Positions 9,784-21,500 of a DNA stretch of 46,264 nt are shown here, piece after piece. A model generated the notes under the pieces. It did no database searches and was not told the origin of the DNA. It saw only the letters and a list, made by a program, of their open reading frames with translations. Location of the stretch: NCBI GenBank assembly GCA_009602735.1, contig WELA01006836.1, positions 4,785 to 51,048 on the forward strand, written 5' to 3'. This stretch comes from Mesotaenium endlicherianum. Taxonomy: Eukaryota; Streptophyta; Zygnematophyceae; Zygnematales; Mesotaeniaceae. Position 1 is the stretch's first letter, and the number at the start of each line of letters is the position of its first letter. The position numbers were made by a program, and so were the translations under genes.

Positions 9784-12475
9784 ATGGGCTCTTCCGAGGG
9801 CCCGGTCACAATGACCCCGGTGGGCATACCTGGGGGAGGGACGAGGGGAGGAATCGACGGCCCTTCCGTGCGTGCGAGCTCTAACGGAGTTGCCTTCCAA
9901 GTGGAGCTGGGGGATGAGGGTGGGGAGGATTCGACGCCCTCTCCCTCTCCCTCTCACTCCTCGCCCTCGCTGTCTCCCGGCCTTCCGAAGCGTCTCTTGG
10001 AGCGCTTGCAGGTGTGCGCGCTGTCTCTCTCTCCGCCTTCTTCTTATGGATATGGTGGTGGAAGGGGGTCGCGAGTGATTTTGTCGCCGCCGTCGTCGTC
10101 GTCGTCGTCGTCGTCGTTGTTGTTGTTTAAGCTTGATGCCGTTTGCTGTTGTGCTACTGTTTGTTGCTGTTGGTGTCTTTTGTGTCCTTTGGATTCGGGC
10201 AGGTGGACCTACGTCTTAGAGTGGCTGCGTCTTCTTTGATGCTGCTGGACTCACTTCATTGGTGTGTACCGGCTTCAGGCGCACACGCCTTCCTGTCTGC
10301 GACCGCTCCACTGCTGATCTTGCACCAGGCTGACGTAGCAGGGCTGACGTGTCACGGCTGACGTATTGAGACTGAATGAGTCGAGAGGCTGACCGTGACG
10401 CCACCTGTTCAGCCGGGCTGATGTGTGATATGGCAGGCTTGTTTCGTCTGACATGTCCTCGTCGATTATGGGCCGTGGCAACTGACTGTCGCAAGCTGAC
10501 GCGTCGCAATCTGACGTGTGTAAGCTGACGTGTCAGGGCTGATGTGTCCCGACTGACCGGGACTGAAGCTTGGGAGGGCTGAGATGTCAACTTCCTGCAT
10601 GGCTGCTATTGGTGCATTCCTTCGTGCAGCAGCAGCTGGAGGAGCGGAGCCGGGCGGTGGCCACTCTCGACAGAATCGAGGCCAAGCTGAAGGAGGCGCA
10701 CGCCCGCCGCATCGTAAGAACGCAAAACGCGCTCTTGCACTTGCTCCCGCTCTCCCTCTCCTCTCTCTTGCCCTCTCTCTCCCTCTCTCTACCTCTCTGG
10801 AGCATTCCAAAGAATGCAACACACTCTTGCTCTCGCCCTCTCCCGCTCTCTCCCTCTCTTGGAGCGTTGTAAGAGTGGACGCGCATTGCCCGCCGCGTTG
10901 GGAGAACGCAAACGCGCTCATGCTCTTGCTCTCTCTTGCTCCCGCCCCCCTCTCCGTCTCTTAGAGGATTCCGAAGAGTGTGCGAGGAACGCCCTCTTGC
11001 TCTCCCCCCCCCCCNNNNNNNNNNNNNNNNNNNNNNNNNNNNNNNNNNNNNNNNNNNNNNNNNNNNNNNNNNNNNNNNNNNNNNNNNNNNNNNNNNNNNN
11101 NNNNNNNNNNNNNNNNNNNNNNNNNNNNNNNNNNNNNNNNNNNNNNNNNNNNNNNNNNNNNNNNNNNNNNNNNNNNNNNNNNNNNNNNNNNNNNNNNNNN
11201 NNNNNNNNNNNNNNNNNNNNNNNNNNNNNNNNNNNNNNNNNNNNNNNNNNNNNNNNNNNNNNNNNNNNNNNNNNNNNNNNNNNNNNNNNNNNNNNNNNNN
11301 NNNNNNNNNNNNNNNNNNNNNNNNNNNNNNNNNNNNNNNNNNNNNNNNNNNNNNNNNNNNNNNNNNNNNNNNNNNNNNNNNNNNNNNNNNNNNNNNNNNN
11401 NNNNNNNNNNNNNNNNNNNNNNNNNNNNNNNNNNNNNNNNNNNNNNNNNNNNNNNNNNNNNNNNNNNNNNNNNNNNNNNNNNNNNNNNNNNNNNNNNNNN
11501 NNNNNNNNNNNNNNNNNNNNNNNNNNNNNNNNNNNNNNNNNNNNNNNNNNNNNNNNNNNNNNNNNNNNNNNNNNNNNNNNNNNNNNNNNNNNNNNNNNNN
11601 NNNNNNNNNNNNNNNNNNNNNNNNNNNNNNNNNNNNNNNNNNNNNNNNNNNNNNNNNNGGGGGGGCCCCCCTTCTTCCTCCTCCCCCCCTCCCCCAGCTC
11701 TCATTCTCTCCCTTTTCTCTCTCTTTCTTACAGAGAGAATGGCAGAGGCCTTCAGACAGGCTGTTGGGTTGAAAGGTTGCATCGTAAGAGCAGAACGCGC
11801 TTCTGCTCTCAACCTTCTCACCCTCTCTTTCTCTTCTCTCTCTTTCACTCCTTCCCTCTCCCTCTCTCTATGAGCCATTTGTTGAATCGCATATCTCGTA
11901 AGAGGTGCTATTTATTTCTAGATAAGAGTTTCATGCTGGATTTCATGCTTCAGCATCATGTGGCATAGACCTTCCCTTCTCCACAATGATTATACGAGAG
12001 AACGTTATGAGGAGCTCAGTTTCAATTTAGCATCGATCATATCTTCATCGTATCTGTGTGAGTAAATGCTTCAGTAACAAATGTCAAAATTTGTTGTCTG
12101 CTTGTACTTTTATTGCTTTCTTCTTCTTTTGGTAATGGCAGAGCAACAGAGAGCTCCTGGCGAGTCGTGTGAGGGCGGCGCGGGCGGCGAAGGTGGTCCC
12201 CACGGAGAAGCAACGCACTGAGCTGGCACAGAGGCTCGCCGCTCGCCTTACCGCCGCCCAGCAGAAGCGGTACAACTGCTTGGCTGCTCTCTCTACCATG
12301 CATAAATCGATTTCTCTTTATTGTAACAAATTACAATATATGGTTTCGGAGGGGCTCACTCACTACAATACTCATCTCCTTCTCGTCTTCCATGAATGTG
12401 GGTTGCTTTGTCTTGTATTTGCTTGATTTATTACAATAAATTGTGTGCGCAAGCTTTCATGCGCAAGCACGAGCC

Positions 12476-12515
<40 letters not shown>

Positions 12516-15500
12516 TAAACACACACACACACACACACACATGCATGCACACATGCACACACACGCGCGCGCACACACACACACACGCACACACACACGT
12601 GTGACAAAATATGCTTTGCTCTCAATAAGCTCATCTTGCTATCATGTCCCAGAAGGAGAGGTATTTCACATAACAAGATTTTGAAGTTGAGATGCAAGAA
12701 CAGAATTTTAATATATCTCGCGATTTTACATTTAAACAATAGAAGTCTGCAGTGTCTGCAGTGTCGCAGAACAAGAAGTGATTTGCAGTACGAGACTCAA
12801 GGGTGAGTGATGAGTCAGAAATCTCGTAACTTATGATCATACATTCAAGTACACGAATTTCCCATGTACGCGATAATTCTCACTACCTATTATGGACAAT
12901 ACGTCGATCGTGGACGAAGCGTTGCCATTGAAATCTTTTGTGTTGTACATGTATGCAGATTTATTGCTTCATTTTCATTTTCTAGTTATGTTTTCACTTT
13001 TTTCTCTCAGAGACGCGAGGCAGCGGGAGGAGCAGCAGCGGCGGGCCGATGTCCAGTCAGCGCGCCAGCTGGCAGCCTGCGAGGCCCAGTCCCGCCTGGA
13101 GCAGCGGACTACGCTGCTGGCGCGCCAGCTGGAGCTACGCGCCGCCCGGTCCCACACAAACCGGGCGGCAATCCTGGAGGCCGAGATGCAGCGGGCGGCC
13201 CGGGCGGCTGGCCGAATGGCGCAGTCCTCCTCCCAGCGCGCCGAGATTGCGCGGTTTGTACAGTCTTGCTCGCCCTTCTAACCACACACGCGGTTTTCGC
13301 TCACCCTCACGCTCACTCTCGCCCTTTCATATACACGCAGTCTGTACGGTCTCCCCATTTTGTCCCCAAACTCTGAGAGCTCAGTCTGTGTGATTGCCCT
13401 TGAAGCTAAAGCCCTAAGCCCTCGGGCGAACACACCGAGACAGCCAAGACAGCACATGCAAGCTGCCCATTGGCACACAGCCCCTAGGGCTACACCCAAC
13501 CGGCCCCCACACTCACCCTAGGTGTGCGTGCATGTGTCCCTGCAGCTCATACGGTGCTTACACCTCGTAAGATCCAAACCTGGATCTGAAATCTTGAGTA
13601 TTCCAACACTTCCCCAGTTTTAGACCTGACCCTAACCCTAGCCCTAACTGTAGCCCTAGCCTAACTCTACCCTTACAGTGACCCTCATCGTAACCCCAAC
13701 TCTAAACCTAACTGACCGCTACCCGCACCCTAGCCCTAACCCTAAGCCTATATCCTAACCCTAATTCTAACCCTAACCCTTCATCAACCTATAGGCGCTC
13801 GCATGGTAGCATCAGGAAGTAGTGTTTTTCCTCAGGGTGGAGGGGTCTAGGGTTGAGGCTTGTGTTTGAAGGTTAGCAGATGTTTCTAGTGGCTGGAAGA
13901 TAGACTAGTTAGGTGGAAGCTGTTCACACTTACATCCGAACAAAAAGAATATGCGTGCTACAACTAGGTGAATTATGTAGTGAATTATAAATTATTTTCT
14001 CTCCTTTCTCTATCTGATAATGAACTTACTTATTTTTACATCTCGGGTTCATTCTTCTGTCGACCGCCAGGCTGGACAAGGAACGGGCGGCAAAGCTGGC
14101 GGAGGTGCTGAGTCAGCGCATGGCGACAGCCGTCCACCGCCGGGAGGCCTGGATCTCCCTCAAGCGGGACCGCCTGGCCGCCAGCTCAGCGCAGGTCCGC
14201 CAGGTGGCAGCATCCGTCTGGCAGCGGCGGGAGGAGGATCGGCGCCAGAGGCGTGCTGAGCTGGCGGCCAGCCTGGAGCGTGCCACGGGCAAGCGAAACG
14301 AGATCCTGCGGTCCCGGGGCAGCCGAAACTTGCGCGTGCGCAACCGGTTTCTGACCGCGAAATTCCAAAAGGAGCGGCTTGTCCGGCGCCTCGCCAAGTG
14401 AGAAAAACCGCACGTCCTGACTATGCTTCACTTTAATCATGCTGCGAATATGCCCCCAATATGCCCTAATCATGCTCCAATCATGCCTTTATCATGCCTT
14501 ATGCATACCCTAAAGTGCCCTAGTGAAGCCCCAATCATGCTCCAATCATGTCTTATGATGCCTTATATATACGCTACATTGTCCCTCATCTATGCCCTAA
14601 TCAAGCCTTCATCACGAGTGCTGATTTTTTTTTTCGTGCACTCAAACTGCCGGCCCCGGCAACAACTCAGAGGAGGTTTTTTCGCAGACCTTGTCTTTTG
14701 TTTCTTCCCTGCTTCTTCTTGTTCCTCACTCCGTATGTGTGTGAATGATTTTGTATGACATATGTATCTGTATTTGTTTCTTCACTCTACTTGCGTATGT
14801 ATATACATGTCTCTACATGTATAATGTGCACATTCATGGGTACATCTATGTGTAAGCATGGACACACTAACGTACGTTCTTAACGGGAAGACCATGGGTT
14901 TTTATTCAAAAGAGACTGTCTTCAAGATATGGTCTCTTGGCATTTTTGATCTAATATGACATCCTACGTTGTCTGTGACTGGTTGCTTGTTCTGCCTCAG
15001 TGCAACGGTCGGCACACGCTCTGGAGTGTGGTGGGGGAGGAGAAGGGGAAGGTGCCGTGGAGATGAAAAACGTGCGCATGTATCTTAGAAACAACAGATG
15101 CTTCTCTCGATGCTTGTGACGCTTGCGCCTCCAGGGAGGCGATAGTCTGATGCCAGGTGGCGGAGCCGGAGTGCAAGGAGGAGAAGGTTGTGGGAACTTA
15201 CACGCACACACTTGAACATGATGTGATGACCTGGCGCAGGTGCTGGAGTGAGTTCAAGGAGGAGAAGAAGTCCACCTATGCGCTGGCACAGGCCTTCTCC
15301 GACTGCCACCTGGACTTCAACGCTGCAACGGCGCTCCCGTTTGACCAGCTGGCGGAGAGGATTGCGTCACGCCCCACGCTGCTCCACCTGTCCGCACTGC
15401 TGGCGCGTTTCCAGACCCGCCTGGCTCTGGGCGCCGCCCAGGCCGCTACTCCGCTGACGCCTGGCTCATCGCCACCTGGCAAGGTGATCTCAGCGGGAGT

Positions 15501-18500
15501 GGCTGCCGGCCTCGGTGACATCAGCAATATCGACAGTTTGTTGAAGCAGGTGACCAGCCCCGTCAGGCCGCCACCTGGCAGCCCCCTGCAGCGCCAGATG
15601 GCAACCAAGCACTCTCACTTGTCCGCTGCCCGCAAGGGTGCGTCGGTCAAGCGCTCCCCCCCCGCCGCCCGCCACATCAGCAGCGGCAGCCGGCTCGCCA
15701 CGCCGCAGCCGGCAATTGCTTGTGCCACGTCGGCGCCCCCAAGCGGCACCACATCAGCGCCAGCGGGAGGCACCACGTCAGCACCACTAAGCGGCACCAT
15801 ATCAGCGGCACCGGTACCGAGGGCTGCCACATCAGCGGCAGCGGCGCCGAGGGGCGCCACATCAGCAGCAGGGGCGGCAGATCGGTACCCGGCGCGCGTG
15901 CTGCTGTGCGCCTACATGATCCTGACGCATCCTGACGAGATCTTCTCGAGGCGCGGCCCCCTGGAGAAAGCGCTCGCAGACTCCGCCGCCCGGCTGGTCC
16001 CCGAGTTCGAGGTGCTCGTGCACACGCTGCTCGCCGCCGCCCAGCCTGCTGCCCGGTCCGCCCCCGGGGGGGAGCACTCCCCTACACCCCGCCCTTACTT
16101 GGAATTTCCATCTCCCCGCACACCCGAGCCTGCCCCCAGCCTAATCCCAGATCTTAGCCCCAGTGCTGTAAGTCCCAACCTTAACCCGAGTCCTAGCCCT
16201 GCTGGTCCTAGCCCTGGGCCTAGCCTTAGGCCTGCCAGTCCTAGCCCGAGATCCCCTAGCCCTAGCCCTAGCCCCAGTCCTAGCCCTAGTCCTAGGCCTG
16301 CTGGTCCTAGCCTTGGGCCTAGGCCTAGCCTTAGCCCCAGGCCGAGCCCTAGGCTTGGCCGTGCGCCGCTAGCGGCGCCGACGCACCGAGCGGCGACAAC
16401 TGTCAAGCTCGTGACCACCCGCTCGCAGACCATGGAGGTCCTCAACTCGCCCGAGACGACGACACGTCAGCGGAGGAGCGCGCCAGCTGGCAGCAGTCCA
16501 CATGAGCCGGCAGCAGCGGCGGCTGCGGCGGAGGAGGAGGCAGCAGCCGCCCCCTTTCTGCCAGCTGACGCAGAGAGGAGGCCCTTCAAGGTCCAGCTGG
16601 CGGCATTTGACAGCGCGTGGGTGGACTACTTGAAGTGCTTCGTGGCCTGGAAGGTGCGTGGCCCTTTTCTTCAAATTCATTATATTGCTGTAGTGTGTAA
16701 TGCGCATGTTGAGTTTACTCCTTTTACTGGTATCTTGAAAGTTCGTTCGTCCTTGCCCCGTTGCGGATTTTCCCACGCATGCTCCATCAATTCGTCGGAT
16801 TGATGTGCGTAGTGTGCGTAGTCCTGCAGGGGTATTGCAGGATATTCACGTGTTTTTTTTTTCTGCGTTAAGACAGTGCGTGCGTGTGCGTGCGCGTGGG
16901 GAAGACGTGCACACACACACACACACTCACACACACACACACACACACACACGCACGCACGCACGCACACACGCACACACGCACGCGCGCGCGCGATATT
17001 TTAGGCTGGACTTCAATCGTGTTCAAAGTGATCATGTGGATTGAATCTGCCTTCTTTTTCTTTCATCACCAGACAAACGATCGCGAAGAGCTTGGGAAGG
17101 GATTGATCGACATGGCGTGCCAGCTGGAGCTGTCGATGTTGGAGCGCACCTCCGCCCTGCTGCCACTTGGCGCTCTCTCGCACGATCTCCAGGCCATACG
17201 CAACCAGGTACGCCCTCCCGCCCTGCTGCCATCTGGCACCCTCTGGCACGATCTCCAGGTGCGCCCTGCTGCCCCGCAGCCGGTTGCCGAGCAGTTGTGT
17301 AATCTCCAAGTGTGCGCTGCTGCACGCTCCTGGACCGCCACATGGCGCTCTGTTCCTGACGATATTCGCACGCAGTCATTTGCTCTCATACGCGGAGGGT
17401 GGTTGTTGAACCCTGACTGTGTTCCCCTTGCGAGGGTGGCACTCTCACGGCGTGCCAGGTAGCGGAGGATCAGAAGCTACTGCAAGCCCGCATGCGCCAG
17501 CTGGCAGGCAGCCAGGGCGTGGCCAGCATGGAGGCCGCCCTGGCTGATGTGCGGTCCCGGGCGGCAGAAGCCGAGTCTCGCCAGGTCGTGCCACTTGGCG
17601 AACTCCCAGCGGGCTTTGGGGGAGAAGCTCCTGATCCCAGCATCACGACACCTGGAGGCCTCCTGATCGTGCCAGCTGTACCCTTGGGGACTGGCAGCGT
17701 CAGCTCAGCAGTCCCCCACGCGACAAACACAACTTCAAATACTGTCCCCTCTCCCTGCCCCAGCCCTGGCCCAAACCTCATCCCTGATCCTAGCCTCAAC
17801 CCCGAGCCTGATCCAAACCTTAGCCCTAGCCCGAGCCCTAGCCCTAGCCCTAGGTCTAGCCGCAGCGTCAGCATGAGTCCAAAGTCTGACGCCAGGGTAA
17901 GCCCCAGAGCTGTGGCGGCGCCAGCTGGCGCAAGATCGCGGGGTCTGGTGAGAGGATTTTGGGCAAACCCCAAGCCGGCTGGGGGAGCCGCGTCTCGGGC
18001 GGCGGCAGCAGTGGAGGCGGTTGATGCATTGCCAGCTGGCAGCGGCAGGGGCAATGCAATTGAGCCGGCTTCTGCGCCGTCAGGTGGCAGCACCAGGGAG
18101 ATCCACTCGGCTGAGGTGGCGGACGAGAGTGTGGGCCCAGAATCCAAGCGGGCGGGGTTCAGCGGGTTCTGGTCGATCCCAGCTGGTAGCGGCAGGTGCC
18201 AGCTGGCCGAGGCTGAGGTAGCAAACGTCAGACGGGCTCTCTTCCGGAAACCCGGGGAGGCCTCCCCGGAAGTTCCGCAAGACCAAAATTCTAAAGCGGA
18301 TGTCGGCCCTAACTTCGAACAGGAACAAAGTACTTACCCTGACATTGCTCCAAAGGAAGGGGTTGGAAGTGAAGGGTTTAAGCGCATCGTGGGTTTCCAG
18401 AAGAGGAACAACAAGTGTCGCAACGGGGGCAAGGCTGACGTGGCACAGGAGCAGAGGGCAGAGACCGGGTCTCACCTTACGGGCCAGCTGTCACCTGGCG

Positions 18501-21500
18501 GCAGCGAAACCACGATGCCAGGTGGCAGGATGAGGCCGGGTGGCACCATTGTCATCTCGCCACAGCAGCTGCCGGCGCTGCGGGCTGCGGCGCCGCCTGC
18601 TCCTGGCCAGCTGGCAGCGCTGACAGCTGGCACGCTGGAAGGCGGCAGGGCGAGGAGTTGGGGCCCACGCTTCATGCTGCTGATGGGTGTGTCCAACGAG
18701 CAGATGGTGCTGGAGCTCCTGCACGACGCCAGCTGGCGCTCGCCAGCCGGCACCGCCGTGCGCGTGTGGCGCGGCGGCCTGGGCGGCGGCACAACAGGTG
18801 GCGGCACCCCGTTGCCCCCTGCAGACGAAAACATCCTGGTGATGCAAGTAAGTGTGTGAGAACCAGCCCCGTGCACAGATTGGAGTGCGTATGTGAGGGT
18901 GAGTGCGTCTATACAATTCAAGAGCCTGTCCTCTCACGTAGTGCACAATAGCATATGTAAGCAAAAATATTATGTGTATATGCAAATCTGTTTGAGGGCA
19001 TAACTTCATGTATACGGTTGTGTGTATACAAATTACGCAGGGACGTGGTGTGCGTGTGTGTTTGTGTGTGTCTTTGAGTTCCTGCGTGGTTTCAAAAGGG
19101 GATGATTTTCTGTATGTAGCAAGTGAAAGCAGCTCTCCATCTTCAGTTTGCGACGTACACTTTCAATCACCCTCACGTCTGACTACTCCTGTCCACAGTA
19201 CTGCCAGCTGTGCACTCTGGTAAGATACGTACAAGTGGATGTGTGTTCTCACATGCCTGTCTTCATGCATGCATGTGCATACTTCCCCTTACTCTGGTTC
19301 CCATTTCTTTTCTTCTTCTTCTCTCTTTGGGACAATCAATCGCCAGGCATACGACAGGCGCGATGAGGATGCCACTTGGCAGAGGCTGGAGGAGGACTTA
19401 AGCGGTCCCCCCCCGGGCCGCTACGCGACGTTTCTGCACCAAGTGGCAGCGATACGTGATGAGCTGGCGGCGGTAGCTCCCGCCACCCTGCGCGGCGCCA
19501 TCTGTCACAGCATGGACGTAGATCTTCTATCGCAGGTGGGAATGCTCAATCACAAGTGCATGTGTGTGTGTTTTAAGTGCTCGTGTGTGTGTCTGTGCGT
19601 GCTCATGTGTGTGTGTGCGCGTGCGCGTGCGCATGGGTGTGTGTGTGTGTGTGCATGTGTGTGTGTGTGCGTGCACCTCTTGCCTTTAATTCACCACGTT
19701 CTGTCAGGTATGCATTCAAAATTCTTACTCTTTTTGATGCTGTGATGCCACACACATGGTGTTGCGACAGCACGCAACATTCTGTCGCGTCACTTGACAC
19801 GTGTCGTTGCGACGTAGCGCGCAGTGTTGCAGCTAACTCTCTAGCGCACAGACCTGCGACAGAGCAATCGGTGCCGTGACATAGCGCACGCACAGTGGCG
19901 CGTCGTAACGTGTAACCCGACGCCGATGTTGCGACATGGCATTTGGAGTCGCGACACAGCAGTAGACTTGTAGGAACACGCGAGAGTGCCGCAAATTAGC
20001 TCCGCGAGGCGCGACAAGGCGCGGCATAACTGGGGTGCTGGTATATCAGGGCTTGGGTTTGGCGGATGGCTGTAGGTTAGACTGGCTTTAGAGGTTCGGG
20101 TTCGAGATAAGGGTTTACATGAAGGTGATGCAACATGTATGGCTAATGGTATTGTGCCATGGCACACGGTCTCCGAGCCCAAAGTGTGCGAAAGTTGGGA
20201 GGCGGCCTAGCGCTCGTGCGGCCGAGCAAAGACGGAGAAAAGAGAGAAGGCGGGAGACAGAGGCGGAGAATGTTCCCTTGTGCCGCTGAGCATTGTACGC
20301 GCTTTCCAAGGGACTATATAAGAAGGCCAAAACAAAACAAAAAAAAGGAAAAAAAAAGGCAACTATGATTGCCCGGCCAAAATTTGTGTGTACAGTGGTC
20401 TGGCGTAATTGAAACACAGCGAACAACGCTACTCTGGGATGTGAGTACGTAGTTAACCCTTCGCCCTTAAGACTGAATTCCCTCAATTGCTTCGCTGTGC
20501 TTGCAGGTCCTCTCTGCCAGCGAGCCGCTGAACTTGCGACAAGTGGCAGCTCTCTTTGACTATGCATTCGAGACGATGGTCAAGCTTGGGTCTTCTGCCT
20601 TCGAGTCAGATGCCAGGTCAGCACGCGAGAAATATCTGACCCAGCAGCAGACCACGTCAGCGGCGCTTGGCGCTGCCCGGCCAGAGCCGCCCAGCCCCGG
20701 TGGGACAAGTGCACGCACTGCTACTGCTGAGGTGGCGGCGCCAAGGCCTCGTGCGCTCAGGGCAGATGAAACAACGCTCTGGGCAGATGAAAAAGCTGGC
20801 AGCCGGGTCCTACTGGAGGGACTGAAGTTTATTTCTGACCAGTTTCAGGTCCGTACTTTTCTTCATCAAGCCAAAGTACATGCGGTGCTTATATCCCTCT
20901 AGACTCTTTTGCATGATCAATCACTTTGAGTTGAAGGGAACGTGAGAATGCTGGCGCTTTATTCTGCTCTTTGCTCCTTCGTTGTCTGCTCTATTGCTCT
21001 CCCACTCGCTTAATCACTTCTGCTCTCCAGTCCTTGTTTTCTTCAAGAGTTTGTCGAAACGTGCGTTCTTTTTTATTGTGCTTTAAAAGACAGCAGAGAA
21101 TTAGAGATGCATAGCTTATTACATATTACATACATGTTATTATTTGTATGGCATATGCTTATGGAACAGCAGCCCATACAGAGAGCTTTGAGAGTGCACA
21201 TGTACGTCTCCACAATTGCCCATCAAGTTTTGTTGGAATTTTGTTTGACGCACTCTTTGTTTTGCACCACCAGCATGTCGTCTGCCCTCATCCTCCTCTT
21301 TGAAGGCGCACTTGTACTCGCAAGCAGACGCTTGCGCGCGCTTGATGGTGCACATCAAACATGCATGCGTGCAGATACGCGCCCGTGCGCACCCTCACGC
21401 TCATCTCAGGCTCGCGCTCACGCTCACGCCCAAACACGTGCTCTTGTGCTCACGCTCACGGGCACTGTCAGCTTTCAGGGGGTGTGAGTGTCTGCGTCGC

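Noticed and set aside
11734..11783. Possible extra Tcp11 exon just after the gap (CTTACAG ... ATC|GTAAGA)
   Set aside because: It is 50 nt long, so it would shift the frame between exons 2 and 3, which join correctly without it. The donor end is better explained as a copy of the exon 2 donor.
13621..13790. Chromosome end suggested by CCCTAA repeats
   Set aside because: The repeats are degenerate, internal to an intron of an intact gene, and found in many places; no terminal array is present.
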